Shown in pieces: positions 9,301 to 20,589 of a DNA stretch of 64,000 nt (position 1 is its first letter; each line of letters starts with the position of its first letter). The DNA comes from Crocodylus rhombifer (Eukaryota; Chordata; Crocodylia; Crocodylidae): NCBI GenBank assembly GCA_038503035.1, contig JAVSML010024003.1, positions 1-64,000 of the forward strand, given 5' to 3'. A program made the translations under genes and the position numbers. Below the pieces are notes generated by a model. It was given only the letters and a program-made list of their open reading frames with translations, did no database searches and was not told the origin of the DNA.

Positions 9301-11969
9301 GATCAGATTCCCCCTCAGTTTTGTCTTCTCCAGACAAAATGACCGGAGCCGTTTCAGCCTTTCCTCGTGACCCTTGCCCCCGAGCCGCCAGTTGTTTTGT
9401 CACTGTGCATTGGGCTCTTTCCAAACTGCCCGAAGGCCCCAAATGACACGGCGAGTCTAACTAGATTGTTTAATCTCTGATCAGCCCGGCTGGGAGGAGG
9501 GGCTAGAGCAGGTCCATCTCTCCTGCTGTTGTCACACGCTGAATCACTAGAAACCCATCCAGTTCCAGTGACTCCTCTGCAGCAAAACCAGTTGTCACGC
9601 AGCTGCTTGTCTCGCTGCTTCGGCAGGTGTGCCCGCTAGTTGCCCCTGCATTGCTGAAGCTCTCCGCTTGTTATATTTTTGGCAGCCCAATGCAGCCTGA
9701 TGCTACCCTTCAAGAAGGGAAGGAGATGGGGGGCATGGTTAGATGCTCCTCATTAGATGGAGAAGGGAGGGATGCCTGCTAGCAGTGCCCGAGTCTTGCT
9801 GAAGCCTTAGCCAGATGGTGCCAAGCCCGGGGCCTCCAGACCATCCGACACCATAAAGAAGCCACAACCCCAGGAGGGAGCATTTGACCCTCTTGCTCCC
9901 AGCCTGCAGCATAGGGACCCTGGGGGGCTTTTGTACCACAGCTCAGCCGCTCATATCCAGACTGGACATTAGAGCACCCCTGGCACGGGCGGCTGCCCTA
10001 GGCCCAGGGCCAGGCAAAGTCCAGCCCCTTGGGCAGAGCCTAGTGCCCCAGATGGGTGGCATTGGCCTTCCAGGGGCATGCAGAGGAAGCTGCCGTGAGC
10101 ACCCCTTTGCCAGAGGTGCCCGGCACGTCTCTGCACACCTGTGCCCAGGGTGTCGGGGCCCATGGGGTGCTGACCCCACGTGCCCATTCTCTCGCTGTGC
10201 CCAGGGCAGAGACGCCATGCAGGAGGTGGAGGTGCTGATGGAGAGGATGAAGCTCCTGCAGGAGTGCCAGCTGGAGGAGGATGGGGTCACCCAGGAGGAG
10301 ATGGAGACCCGCTTTGAGCTGGAGAAGACGGAGAGCCTGCTTGTCACCCCCTCGGGTGAGGGGGAGCTGCACCCGCAGGAGCCTGCCCTGCCCTGCCCTG
10401 CTCTCCACGGGGCTGGGGGCTGCATTGCAGCAGCCCCTGCCTTGTGCCGACTCGACTTGGGAGGGGGCCTGGGGCTCCCGCTGGTCCCCTGCAATAACAG
10501 GCGAGAAGTGTGGCCTGAGCTCATTGCAGTTTGCTGTCCTGGGGATGGGCCTCGGCCACGACCGGCTGGACCAGGGAGGTGAGGGGGGTGGTCTGGGCTT
10601 TAAGCAGCTCTTTGCAGCCACAGCTCATGCCCCCTTGTCCTGTCTCTGGTAGACATCGCTGAGCACTCCCTGCCCCACAATGTCCTGTGCTTCGTGGAGG
10701 ATCCCAGCTTCGGCTACAAGGACTTCACGCGGCGAGGAGAACAGGCTCCCCCAACTTTCCGAGCGCAGGTACGTCCTGGGCCCGCCCTGCTCCCAGCACC
10801 TCCTCCCGCCGGCCACGTTGGCATTGAGGGCACTGGTGTGGCTCGAGAGGTCTCGGCCAGGCTGGGACCCTGGTTTGCTGCCCCTGAGGTGGGGACTGGG
10901 CTGTGCTGGTTGTCACTGGGGTAGCAACCATCCGTGGGGTCTAGTGAACAGTTGGGGCAGCTTGTGCTGTAGTCCAGAGCCCGGCTTTTGCTTTGGACCT
11001 GGCCCCTGTTAACAACCCCCGTTGAGCATTCCCTGCCAGCACCTTGCATTCCCCGCCCCGGCGCTTGTCCGGAGCCCACCTGGGCTCTGTCCATAGAAAG
11101 CCCCTTTCAGGGGGGTCCTGAGTCAGGCCCCAAGTTCCCCCCTGGAGCCTCTGAGCCAACGTCCCTCTGGTGCAGGATTACACGTGGGAAGACCACGGCT
11201 ACTCGCTGATCAACCGCCTGTACCCGGACGTGGGGCAGCTGCTGGATGAGAAGTTCCAGGTGGTCTACAACCTGACCTACCACACCATGGCCATGCACCG
11301 TGGCGTGGACACCTCCACGCTCCGCCGTGCCATCTGGAACTATGTGCACTGTGTCTTCGGCATCCGGTAGGTGACGGGGACTGGTGCCCTAGAGGCGGCC
11401 TCCCTGCCTCCCCCCTTGCTTTCACTGGGGCTCTACAAGCACCTGGCTAAAAGGGTCCCCCACCTTCTGCCTCCCCCCCCACAGGTATGACGACTACAAC
11501 TACGGGGAAGTGAACCAACTCCTGGAGCGCAGCCTGAAGGTCTACATCAAGACAGTGGCCTGCTACCCCGAGAAGACCACGCGGCGCATGTACACCTACT
11601 TCTGGCGCCACTTCAAGCACTCTGAGAAGGTGCCGTGGCTTCCCCACCCCTCCGCTGTCCCCCGCCAGAGCAGATCGGGGTGTTGGAGGGTCTTGGAGGG
11701 GCAACCGCTGAACAAAGACCAAGCGATCCTCGATGTGGGTTTGGTCTGGGGAGAGCTGTCTCCGGTGCCCATCTCTGTGTGGAGCCGTGAGGGTGCTCTC
11801 TCCCCCCACCCCAATACAGGTCTGTGGGGAAGCAGAGGAGGGCACCGCACTGCAGCCCTGACCCCGCGCTCCTCCCTTCCAGGTGCATGTGAACCTGCTG
11901 CTGCTGGAAGCCCGGATGCAGGCGGCCTTGCTGTACGCGCTGCGAGCCATCACCCGCTACATGACCTGA
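328..11969 (+). CDS. SESN2: Sestrin-2, complete ten-exon gene (465 aa)
   Basis: Sestrin-2 is a cytosolic stress-induced leucine sensor. In the family it binds GATOR2 when leucine is low and so restrains mTORC1, and it has an antioxidant role through an AhpD-like N-terminal domain. Exons: 328-375, 6598-6663, 7980-8177, 8350-8532, 8792-9004, 10205-10355, 10653-10768, 11176-11366, 11485-11629, 11883-11969; all introns are GT-AG and the joined length is 1398 nt including TGA. Residues matching the human functional sites are present. The peroxidase-like triad is Cys111, Tyr113 and His118 (human 125, 127, 132). The leucine pocket is Thr359, Thr362, Thr371, Leu374, Arg375, Trp429 and Glu436 (human number minus 15). 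The GATOR2-contact pair is Asp391-Asp392. The C-terminal half is close to human SESN2 rather than SESN1 or SESN3. The protein is about 15 residues shorter than human (480), almost all in exon 1. No frameshift or internal stop was seen, so it appears functional. Confidence 0.98.
376..6597 (+). other. SESN2: SESN2 intron 1
   Basis: 6.2 kb, GC-rich, bounded by gtaggc and ttccccag. It holds a pentanucleotide CCCTT run (about 823-840), a repeat-like segment with GGGATAA motifs (about 3550-3770), a GGGC run (about 4437-4451), a Maf/NRF2-type palindrome (4605-4617) and a CARE-like octamer (6359-6367). Long open frames here (for example 1839-2630 on the - strand) match no family I recognise and look like GC-rich chance ORFs. 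Confidence 0.85.
4605..4617. promoter_or_regulatory. T-MARE / antioxidant-response-like element in SESN2 intron 1
   Basis: GGCTGAGTCAGCA matches the 13-bp Maf recognition palindrome at 12 of 13 positions. On the - strand it contains TGACTCAGC, which fits the NRF2/small-Maf core TGACnnnGC. SESN2 is known in mammals as an NRF2/AP-1 responsive gene. Occupancy is not shown by sequence alone. Confidence 0.5.
6598..6663 (+). CDS. SESN2: SESN2 coding exon 2 (residues 17-38)
   Basis: Acceptor ttccccag and donor GAG|gtagga give 22 codons in phase 0. It ends in [10 protein letters not shown], matching the conserved start of the sestrin core. It lies 6.2 kb downstream of exon 1. Confidence 0.95.
6990..7062 (+). 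repeat. MIR-type SINE core fragment, SESN2 intron 2
   Basis: It contains the MIR core order: cGAGTCACTgCCCTG, then GCCTCAGTTTCCCCA, then a short GGGGA. This matches the conserved CORE-SINE segment in sense orientation. It is short and diverged. Confidence 0.5.
7428..7451 (+). repeat. GGGGA pentanucleotide run (G-quadruplex motif), SESN2 intron 2
   Basis: At least four GGGG tracts separated by single A bases on the sense strand, a canonical G-quadruplex pattern in DNA and in the nascent RNA. It lies in the 1.3-kb intron 2. Confidence 0.7.
7980..8177 (+). CDS. SESN2: SESN2 coding exon 3 (residues 39-104)
   Basis: 66 codons, phase 0 at both ends, with acceptor cgccgcag and donor ATG|gtacgt. 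It encodes the first helices of the Sesn-A domain, including the [17 protein letters not shown] stretch typical of sestrins and ending HYIAIM. Confidence 0.97.
8350..8532 (+). CDS. SESN2: SESN2 coding exon 4 (residues 105-165)
   Basis: It opens with [14 protein letters not shown], the AhpD-like active-site motif (Cys111, Tyr113, His118). It ends with the invariant [12 protein letters not shown] before donor gtgagc. 61 codons, phase 0. Confidence 0.98.
8792..9004 (+). CDS. SESN2: SESN2 coding exon 5 (residues 166-236)
   Basis: It encodes the [18 protein letters not shown] helix and the FVFGCGI motif, followed by a variable acidic/Ser-rich linker (about residues 214-236) between the two sestrin lobes. 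Phase 0; donor GGG|gtaagt. Confidence 0.97.
9140..9438 (-). repeat. CR1 LINE 3' fragment, SESN2 intron 5
   Basis: On the - strand this is the CR1 3' region. The 3' end near 9145 reads (as +) AGGCTGGAAGGGACCCACC and is followed by the 'CAGTCCAGCCCCCTGCTCAA' box and downstream text ending in a 'GGGCTCTTTCCAAACTG' block. It is 5'-truncated, diverged and non-coding. Confidence 0.85.
10205..10355 (+). CDS. SESN2: SESN2 coding exon 6 (residues 237-287, phase 1 end)
   Basis: It encodes an amphipathic acidic helix ([13 protein letters not shown]) and [20 protein letters not shown], all characteristic of SESN2. The last base (G, 10355) joins AC of exon 7 to make Asp. Donor gtgagg follows directly. 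Confidence 0.96.
10653..10768 (+). CDS. SESN2: SESN2 coding exon 7 (residues 287-325)
   Basis: Acceptor ctctggtag and donor CAG|gtacgt. It contains [16 protein letters not shown] and APPTFRAQ, the lead-in to the Sesn-C domain. Confidence 0.97.
11176..11366 (+). CDS. SESN2: SESN2 coding exon 8 (residues 326-389, phase 2 end)
   Basis: It starts [11 protein letters not shown] and carries most of the leucine-binding pocket: Thr359 and Thr362 in LTYHT, Thr371, Leu374 and Arg375 in VDTSTLRR. The Arg389 codon is split CG|G with exon 9. Confidence 0.98.
11485..11629 (+). CDS. SESN2: SESN2 coding exon 9 (residues 389-437)
   Basis: It encodes [13 protein letters not shown], with the Asp391-Asp392 GATOR2-contact pair, then the long helix [18 protein letters not shown] and the pocket residues Trp429 and Glu436. 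Donor AAG|gtgccg. Confidence 0.98.
11883..11969 (+). CDS. SESN2: SESN2 terminal coding exon 10 (residues 438-465 and stop)
   Basis: It encodes the conserved C-terminal helix [19 protein letters not shown] and ends ITRYMT-TGA, as in other SESN2 proteins. Confidence 0.98.
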   Translation: MHVNLLLLEARMQAALLYALRAITRYMT

Positions 11970-12954
11970 CGGGGCTGTGCCCCCCTGCCCCACCCCAGCC
12001 CAGCCGCGGGGGCAGGGGAGTAGGGGGGCAGGAGGACACCTGCTTGGAAAGACTCAATCTCTGTGTCCTGTCAGCAAGGACGTGGGGTCTGCTGCCCATG
12101 GGGCCCAGAGCAACAAATCGTTCAGGCCCCACAGTGTGAAGAACCACCTCGGCCGTGCCCAGTGTTCCCGGTTGATGCTGTCCCCGCCCCCGTGGCCGCG
12201 GCGCTGGCGAGGGCAGGGGGCTCTTGCTGCAGCCTGGGGCCGGGGAGAGGACCCCGACGTCCACGTGCCTTTTCTCCCAAAACCGAAGTGAATTCCAGCA
12301 GCGGCACGGCCACCTCCTGCTGCTGCCTCCCTGAGCCTGGGGCCCAGCGCCGCAGATCCCTGGCCTCTGCGGACCTCCCCTCGTACCAAAGAGATCTCCC
12401 AGGATCCGTCCAGCGGCTGTGAATGTGAATGGATTCTTCCCCCCAGCCCTGCTCCTCCGTGGCTCCATATCACTGTAAGACTTGGACCGCTCAGACTCGA
12501 GGCATCTCAGCCCCAGGCGGTGGTGGGTTGGGGCAGGATCAGGATCGGGTCCCGGCCGATACTACGTGATGGGGCTTCTCCTGCACTGGGCACCTCCGGC
12601 TCTTGCACTCCACGTCCCCGATGCCCGCAGGAAGGATGCTGGGGAGAACTGGGCGAGCAGCCCAGTGCCGCGCCAAGGTGGCCATGCCGGCACGACCGTT
12701 ACGGGCAGGAGCAGCACAGACACCGCACGGGACAGAGGGACAGATCTCTTCTCCGACCCCTTCTGCACTGAGGGTGTGAGGAGACGGTCCCATCTCTGCC
12801 GCCACGCCGCACGTCCGTCCCGTTCGACGCTCAGCCCTCCGGACACCGGGCTCTGCCCTGCGGGGGCAGCCCCTCTCCTCTGCTCTTCCCACCTGGGTGG
12901 AAGCGGCGGCAGGAGGGAGGGCTGGATGGGAGCCTTGGCCCCGGTGCGAACTGA

Positions 12955-12960
12955 ATTAAA
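12955..12960 (+). terminator. Candidate proximal poly(A) signal ATTAAA
   Basis: This is the common ATTAAA variant hexamer. A GT-rich stretch (GGTGTTTGGGG) starts about 10 bases downstream, suitable as a downstream element. Use would give a 3'UTR of about 1 kb. Confidence 0.4.
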
Positions 12961-14333
12961 GCGTCTCCAGGTGTTTGGGGCAGTCAGGCTGGTAACTGGG
13001 TCCTCTGCGGTCAGCAAGCCCTGGCAGTCCTCGGCAGGACGTGCGAGCCCCTGATTCATGTGAACGGGCCCTGGAGGGCACCCGGGGGCTTTGGCCAGAG
13101 GTGTTGTCACCTCTCACCCTTTGGTCCGCAGCTCGTTTCCCTCTGGCCTCGCAGCCCCGGTGCCTCCTCCAGGCCAGATCAGCTGCCTCGCAGGGTGAGG
13201 GGAGAGCTGGGGCTAAGCCAGCGCTGGCAGCCCAGGCCGAGGGAACGGCTCTAATCTGTGAAGAAAACCTAGAGGCCTTTTTTAAATGATTATTTAAGTT
13301 GATTTTTCCCCTCTTGCAGCCTGGCCCCCCTGCCCCAAGCTTTGCCTCTGAGCCGCCCCTTGCACTGCGATCCTAAAGGGTTCATGCCTTGCGTTCCCAG
13401 GGACCTGGCGGCATCTGCAGCTTCCCGTCGGTCACCAGGACACCCCTTGTTTTGGGTCTGCCTTGCATGGAGACCCCCGTCTGCTCTGGGGGGGACTCGT
13501 ACCCTGGCTCTGCTTACTCCTTGGGCAGGCAGGCACCATCCCTTCTGCCCTTGGGGGACGTCACTCCCAGTACCCCTCAGCCTTGCAGCCCTGCCGCAGA
13601 CCCCAGCCTGGGATTCTGCTTTTGGGACTGACCCGGCAGAGTGTGGGGGTCAGTCGCAGTCTGTCTTCTTCTTCTTTTTTTTTTTTTTTAAAGGCTCTGA
13701 ATGTGGGTATTAGCTGGAGCAGCCTCCTTGCACAGGGGCCCGAAAACACCCGGAGAGGGGCCGGGACGACGTCTGCTTGGCCCAGGGGAAGGAGAGCCTG
13801 GAGCTTGCTCCCGCGGGTAGAAACAGCAAGCGACATCGGGTGTGGTGTGTATGTGATGCCCGTGCATTGCCTGCTCAGCCCCGTGCGTGTCTGTAGCGCT
13901 GGCTCCTTGTCCTCCCTGCACACTACAGTATTGCATGCCTGCCCTGGCAGGGTTTGCACAGCGCTCCCCGGCCAGCTCCATTTCCTGCCAGCGAGCTCCT
14001 TTCCCGGGGCGGCTTGTCCGCAGCTCGCCAGTCGCGTGCTCTGCTGCGGGCCGGGGGCCGCCTGTGGGGTTACGATGGCCGAGGGGGGACACGCAGACTG
14101 TAGCTTTATCCTGACGTGCCACAGCATTTCACATAGGTGCCAGTCGCTGTGAAATGCCCTTGCCCCCCCCCGGCCTTCTCGGGCCCGACAGCTCCACCCG
14201 CCCGGCGTGGAAGCACGAATGTTGCCCCATATTGCTGACCTGTAGCTCCGTGTAAGTTATTATTTGGGGTGGTGTTTAGTCCTGCCTGGGTGGGCATCTG
14301 CCCCCAGGACTTTGCTACCGACCTCAGCAGGTC

Positions 14334-14339
14334 AATAAA
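14334..14339 (+). terminator. Candidate distal poly(A) signal AATAAA of SESN2
   Basis: A canonical AATAAA followed within 10 bases by TCTGTTTTTTCTTTTTTC, a strong T-rich downstream element. It is the best end point for the SESN2 transcript in the window. Confidence 0.65.
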
Positions 14340-15139
14340 AGTCTGTTTTTTCTTTTTTCCCAAATGCCTCTGTCTGATTGCTTCCCTGGGCTCACGCAGG
14401 GCCTGGCGATGGATGTGGGAATCCCCCCTGCACCCTGCTCAGGGCTGCCATGGGTCTTCAGCGCCAGGCTGCTGCGGCTAGCTTTGTCCCTGGAAAGTCT
14501 GGCTGCTTGTGGGCATGATGCACATAGCAACAAATTTGGAGCAAGTCACTCCACGCGCCCCCCCCCCGCCACTGCTAGGGCTGCTGGAGCCCTCCCCGGG
14601 ACTGGGCAATGGAGCTGGAGATGAGCACTGAAAATCAAGTGCCAGGCTCGTGTCCCCCTCCCTCTCTGCCCTCCCTGGGAGCTGGCTTGGAGAAGCAGGG
14701 GGTCTGGGGGAGCAGCCCCTTCCTCGGGCCTGCGGTTCGGGCTGCCAGGCCTGGGTGCCGCGTGCGAGGCGCGGGGGGACGGGCCGCGGCGCTGGTGCAG
14801 CCAGGCGAGGGGCCGTTGGGTGCCAGGCTGTGGGGAGCGTGTTTAGCACAACAGCTTATCGGCTCCGAGCAGGAGGCCTGCGGCAGAGCAGGCGGATCAA
14901 CCGCCGGCTGCTGATACGGAGGCTGGGATGCAGCCCTGGCACCTGGCCCCCAGCCCAGCCCTTCTCCGTCCCCAGCCCGGCGTGGCCTGGGGCTGTGATT
15001 GTCCCTTCGCCCGTCCTATCCCTTCGCTAGGGCTGGGGGCCGGTTAGGGCAGGAACCGAAGACCCTGGTGTGGAAACGGCTACCGGCGTCCTGCGCTGCA
15101 TCGGCGGGAGCGCTGCCAGCAGATGCTTCCCCTCTGTCT

Positions 15140-15632
15140 GCGCCAGGGAGGCCACGTCTGGAGTCCTGTGTCCAGCGGTGGGCACCCACGACAGGATGTG
15201 GACACGCTGGGGAGAGTCCAGCGGAGGGCAATAGAAATGGCTGTGGCACTGGGGGATGTGACCTGTGAGGAGAGGCTGAGGGAAATGGGCTGATTTAGAC
15301 CGCAGAAGGGAAGACCGAGGGGATTGAATAGCAGCCTTCAACTCCCTGCAGGGGGGCTGCAAAGAGGATGGAGCTGGGCTGGTCTCAGTGGGAGCAGTGG
15401 GCTCACGTTGCAGCAAGGGAAGTTGAGGTTGGATAATCGGGAAAAACTTTCTCACGAGGAGGGTGGTGGAGCGCTGGGACAGGCTCCCCAGAGCGGTGGG
15501 GGTGGGATCTCCATCCCTGGAGGTTTATAAGACCTGGCTAGACAAAGCCTCGTCTGGGATGCTCTGAGCAGGGGGTTGGACTAGATGCGACCCCCTGAGG
15601 ACCCTTCACCCCTTGTTGTCTGATTCTGTGAC
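15140..15632 (+). repeat. CR1 LINE 3' fragment
   Basis: It follows the CR1 3' end in order: 'GGAGTCCTGTGTCCAG', 'GAGAGGCTGAGGGAAATGGG', 'TTGAGGTTGGATAATCGGG', 'GGTTGGACTAGATG', then TGATTCTGTGA. It is 5'-truncated; no intact reading frame remains. Confidence 0.85.
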
Positions 15633-15784
15633 GTGCGGGGGGGAACAAACCCCTCCCGCAGGGGCCGGAGAGGTCGGTTTTCAGTAGGAAAGAAGGAGCT
15701 GCCCGCAGAGATCCCCTCGAGCTCGGGGAAGGGCTGAGCCAGTGGGGTGCAGGGGGGACCGAGCTCACATCCAACTCGGAAGAG

Positions 15785-15880
15785 CAAGAGGGGAAACTGA
15801 GGCACTGAGAGAAGGGAGTTGCCTGCTGCCACCCAGCAGGTCAGTGGGAGAAAGCCCGGTTCCCTGAGCTGGGCTCAGCA
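15785..15880 (-). repeat. MIR-type SINE fragment
   Basis: GGGGAAACTGAGGCACTGAG followed by a 'CACCCAGCAGGTCAGTGGG' block is the reverse complement of the MIR core. Short and diverged. Confidence 0.5.
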
Positions 15881-17214
15881 TGGAGCCCAGCGCCCACAAG
15901 GCGAGCCAGATGTGGCCCAGCTGTGCTGTGTGGGTGTGGGGGGCTCGTGGCCACCCCGCCTCGCTCGGGGCTGGGCCGATGAGAGCTCCCTGGGCAGGCC
16001 TGTTTGCACTCTTATCTGCAGCAGGTTCTCACCAAGCTGCCCCCAGGCTGGCTAGCGGCTCCCGGCGGGCCCTGGGCGTAACGGTGATCCCCCCGGGCGA
16101 GAGCAAGGGGCTGTGGTGGTGGGAGAGGAGTGCGGCGCCTCCTGCGCCCCCGGCTGCAAGGTCCCTGCTGACTCCCTTCCCTGGGGCTCCAGGTAGCAAG
16201 GGGGGAGGTGCCGGGCGGCCTGCAGGTAAGCCTGGGAGCCAGGAGCCCCCAGGGCAGGGCCCTCGTCCGGACGTGGGCTAGGGGAGCCTGCGCTGCCTGT
16301 TCCCAGCTCTCCCCAGCAAACCAGGTGGGGGGTTGCTTCCACCGGTAGGAGCTTCCTATCATTTCTGGGCACCTCCCCTGAGGGTGCGTGGACCCTGCTT
16401 TCCGAGGGGCAGAGCCCTTGCCCCCCCAGCATCCGTGGGCGCAGCGTGGGTGCTGGATCGCTGAGAATCGATCGGGTGGACCTGAGCTGGAGGCTGCTCT
16501 TGCAAAACGCGGCCCTGTCTGGAGCCTGCTGGTTCATGGAGGGGCTCGTAGCATGTGGGGTTTGAGAGCGGGGCCGGGCTGTGAGGGTCGGGGGATCCCT
16601 TCCAGCCCTCGGCAGGCGTCCCCGGGAGCGACGGCCGCTTGGCGCGACCCCCGCGGGGGCCCGGGGAGGAGCCAAGGGGGAATTGAGGCCAAGGTGCAGA
16701 GCTCCGGTTCCCGGTGCGCGACTGGTCTCCGGTGGGGTTGGTAATAAAGGGAGCCTTTTTCCAGCAGAACGACTGTCGTGGCATCTCTGTGCCCCCTGTC
16801 CTTCCACCTGTGGCCTTCCACCGTGCCCATCGCCGAGGCACTGGGGCAGGCTCCGTGGCTGCACGCGACGGACGAGCTCTCCCTGAAGCGGCTCCCGGTG
16901 CCCGGGGCTGGCGTCTCGGAGGCAGAGGTGCAAGCGGCACGGCGGCACTGCTCGCTGCAACGGGGCCGCAGGGCACCGTGCCACTTCCGCACGGCCTCTC
17001 TGAGTGGGCAAGGGCGCAGGGAGGTGGGCTGGGAGTCTGGGTTCAGACTGGTGCCGGGGCTCGTGCCCACAGGGAGCGGAGGGGATGCTCCTATCCCCAT
17101 CCAGCCACGTTGGAGGTGGGCCTGGTCAGCCCGTCCCACCTGGCCAGGTCGCCCCTCGGGAGAATTACAGCTGGGGAGGTGCTGCTCGACCCACTGCCTT
17201 ATCCCCAGCAAGTG

Positions 17215-17251
17215 CCCGCCCCTGCCCCTGCCCCTGCCCCTGCCCCTCTGC
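17215..17251 (+). repeat. CTGCCC hexanucleotide microsatellite
   Basis: About five to six uninterrupted copies of CTGCCC/CCTGCC. Confidence 0.85.
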
Positions 17252-20149
17252 ATGCAGCATTAGGACTGCTGGCGAGCAGGACTGGTGTTTCTCAGGACAC
17301 GGCTCTGGCGCTGCCGTCCCTGGGCTTTTAGCAAGGCAAACGCGTGGCTGTCTGCAGCTTTCTGCATCACTTAAGACGCCCCCGGGTGAAGGGGGCCCGC
17401 TGTCTGGAGGACTGGGCTGGCTACCAAGGTTTCCTCCCTCGGGCGGAGGAATCTGGTCAGACTTGAACTTTTTAAATAGCTCTGACCCGGCAGGATGAAG
17501 CGGGCCCGCACCTGGCCCCGCAGGAGCTGGGGGTGGCTTTCGTCCTGCTCTGGCTGAGCCAGCAGCAGCCGGGGCCACGCTGGCCCCCCCCCGGGCACCT
17601 TTGCAGGTGGTCTCGGGGAGCCGCCCGGGCTGACAAGGAACCGCACGGCTCTGCTAATTGGAGCGGCGCAGATTAAACCCCAGCTGCGCCAGCCGAGCAG
17701 GAGACTCGCCAAGGCCAGCGCCGCGGTCTCGGCCCTGGGGCTGATGCGCCTTGCTCTGAGGCCAGGGCCAGCCTGGCGATGGGCTGTGCTCCTCCGGAGA
17801 GGAGGAAGGACCGTGGCCTTGCAGGCTCCGGGGCAGAGAGCCCAGGAGCTGAGGGTCATGCTTTTTAGCTTATCTGCTGGGCCGGACCCGCTCACCCCTG
17901 CCTCTTTCCAGCCTCGATGCCCCCCAGGCTCTGCCCCCGGGGTCACGTCCCACGGGGGCAAGTGGGGGGCTCACCCCCGGGGCGGGGAGCCCCAGCTCGG
18001 ACTTGTGCGACCGCTGGACTTTGCTTGTTTCCAGCCCCAGCGCAGCTCAACAGCTGGGAGAGACGCAGCCAGGCGCGGACTTTGGCCTTCTCAGCATCCC
18101 TGCGGCCTCCAGAGTTAACGACCATTTCTTAACGAGGCGGGGGAAGGCAGGTTGGCTGGCGCTGGCAAAGACTGCAGGTCCTCGGGGCTTTTTCAAAGCA
18201 GAAAGGCTGGTAGGAGTTGAGCCGGACCCTGTCCCGCCGGACCCTCTATTGCCCTGGTACAGAAGCGCCGTGCCCTCGGGTTCGCCAGCCAGGGGCCAGG
18301 CAAGAGGCAGATCAGAGCCACTCGTGAGCCTCCGGGGTGTTACGCCACAGCTGAACTTGGCCCCGAATGCATGACGTTACCACCGTGACCGAGGCAGCGC
18401 TCTCCTGCTGCGCTGCCCGGGCTGCACATTATCTCCCGGAAGTCAGATCTGCATTGCCTCCAGACTGTCATTAGCACGTCCCCTCGTTAATTAAACTGGC
18501 ATGATTAGTTCCCCAGGAGCATGTCATTAAGCTGGCTGGCAGCCTCGCTGCACAACAGCCATTAGCTCAGAGCAGTGTTCCTGTACAGCTGCTCCACTCC
18601 CCACCCCAGAGGTGGTTGCATTGCAGGGGTGGGTGAAATCCTTCTGACCGTGCTTTGGGATCCTCAGAGCTGTCAAACCTGCTGCAGCCGGCCTGGAAGG
18701 GGCTCGCCCACCTTTCTGGAGGCCTGGCCCCTACGGCTTTCCCTGCGCCCTGCAGAGGAGCCCCCATCCCAGGGCTCAGCACGCGGCCGAGCGGGAGGGT
18801 TTTGCTGAGCTGAGTCACGGCCCTGAATATTTCCCAACCTGTTTTTCAAAACCTGGCTTGGACAAACACACCTGAGCCGCCGCGCGCCGCCTGGGCCATT
18901 GACAGATGTCTCTGTTTATGCCGCAGAAGTGGGAGATGATAACACCCAGCAATAAATCTCTCCTGTGCTGGATAATGCTGAACCAGGCAGGAGATAATGC
19001 AGCTCCAGCTGCTCTGCAGACACCTGCTCAGGCGTGACGGGGCCGGGAGGCACAAGGGCGGGTTGTCTAAGGTGATGGGGAGCTTTCTGTCGCCGGGTGC
19101 AATTTCCGCAGGACAGGGTCAGACGGTTCAGTCTAAAACCGGGGCTTCTGCGCCTCGCTGCCGATAACTGAATCGGGACAACGGGGTCCTAAGCCGTGCT
19201 CTGAGCGGGTGGCCCACCGAAAAGGGAGGCGACGTTGCCCCCGTGCTGCAGCTGGGGAAACTGAGGCAGGAAATGCCTTCGTTCTGTTTCTGGATGGGTC
19301 ATAAATAGAAGCCCTGAACGATCCTCCAGCCCCCCCAGCTCGAGCAGGTGTTGCTCCTGCTCCTTCTCGGCACAACTGGGTGAAACCAAGACTGGTTTCG
19401 CCGTCACCAAATCTGCATAAGTTTTGGACAAAAAGGTGGGCTGCCACGACGGAGGGGACTAACCCTGTCACCCAAGAGTCTCTCCGATCCTAGGCCCTGT
19501 CGCCTTTCCTGATGGCTGCAGATGTCGGACCTTTCAGGGCACAAAGGCAAAAGCCTTCCAGCTTTGGCAGCGAGCGGAGGAAGAAGGGGACCCAGCAGGA
19601 GAGAGACCCTGGCCGCCAGCCCTGCCGGGGAAGCGCAGCACCCGCAGCTGTGGCCGCCCCGGTGCAGGGCAGCTACGTCTGCAGCGGGCCCAGCTCGAAT
19701 CCCCCACGGGCGAGTAGCGCAGGAGAGATCGTAGCCCGCTGCCGAGGGACTGCGCAACAAGATGCCGCCTCTTCGGGGTCCGCTACAGGGTGGTCAGCCT
19801 CCTTTTTGAGCCGGACCTTTCGGGATGAAGCAGTGCTGGAGGGTCGGTTCTGGAGCACCATCGTCTCCGGCAGCCGGCGCCACAGCTGGAGCTCGGCCGG
19901 CCCGGATGCCTCTGAAGATCCGGAGGGGGAGATGCGGCTTTTCTTCTCTAGGGTGTTTTCCAGCATTTAGGGCTTGTGTGCCGGCAGCGCTTAATGGTCT
20001 CGGTTCAATTCCCAGTGAACAAGTGCGCGCTGGGGCAAAACAACCAGTGTCCAGAGCTATTCTGCATCGATGTCTCCAGAAATAGCAAACTCCCCCAGTC
20101 CTCCCCCCTGCAGATCCTAAACTCATCCGGCCACGCTTCAAGAAGGACG

Positions 20150-20582
20150 AGGGCAGTTTGGAAAGAGTCCAGCGCAGAGCACCGAACACGATTCGGGGCC
20201 TGGGAGGCAAGACCGACGGGGCCAGGCTGAAAGAGTGTGGGTTATTTAGTCCGGAGAAAAGGAGACCGAAGGGGGATTTGATCACAGCTTTCAAATCCCC
20301 GAGGGGCGAGAGGACGGAGATGAGTGCTGCAGTTGGGCTGCACTGGCCTCAAGCTGCAGCAAGGGAAACTGAGGCTGGAGATGAGGAGGAACCTTCTGAC
20401 TGCGGGTGGTCGAGCCTGGGGAGAGGCATCGGGAGAACTCGTGGCACCTCCATCCTTGGAAAGTTTCAAGAGCGGGTTGAGACAGACCCTCGGCTGGGGT
20501 GGGTTAGTCGAGCAGGGGGCTGCACTAGATGACCTGGGGAGGCCCCTTGCAGCCCTACTTTCCTCTGACCCTATGAACTGAA
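20150..20582 (+). repeat. CR1 LINE 3' fragment
   Basis: CR1 3'-end landmarks occur in order: 'AGAGTCCAGCGCAGAGC', 'GGTTATTTAGTCCGGAGAAA', 'TGAGGCTGGAGATGAGGAG', 'CACTAGATGACCTGGGGAGG'. Diverged, non-coding. Confidence 0.8.
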
Positions 20583-20589
20583 AGGCAAA

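Larger units (their letters stand above)
11970..14360 (+). other. SESN2: SESN2 3'UTR
   Basis: The sequence from the stop to the first canonical AATAAA downstream contains no other gene signal. It includes a T-run of about 17 nt near 13,673-13,689 and a weaker ATTAAA signal at 12,955. A UTR of about 2 kb is usual for SESN2 in other vertebrates. The exact end is inferred. Confidence 0.6.
14361..20149. other. Gene-poor GC-rich stretch between SESN2 and the next CpG island
   Basis: No ORF resembles a known protein and no splice-consistent exon set was found. Contents are a CR1 3' fragment (15.14-15.63 kb), a MIR fragment (15.79-15.88 kb), a CTGCCC hexanucleotide run (17.22-17.25 kb) and otherwise unique sequence. 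Long open frames reflect high GC rather than coding. Confidence 0.6.

Noticed and set aside
16052..17253. Cluster of long - strand frames (319, 239 and 205 codons)
   Set aside because: Mutually overlapping in different frames, with Pro/Arg/Gly/Ser-rich sequence and no motif; typical of GC-rich non-coding DNA.
19995..20015. GGTTCAATTCCC, resembling a tRNA B box
   Set aside because: No A box at suitable distance and no cloverleaf pairing around it.
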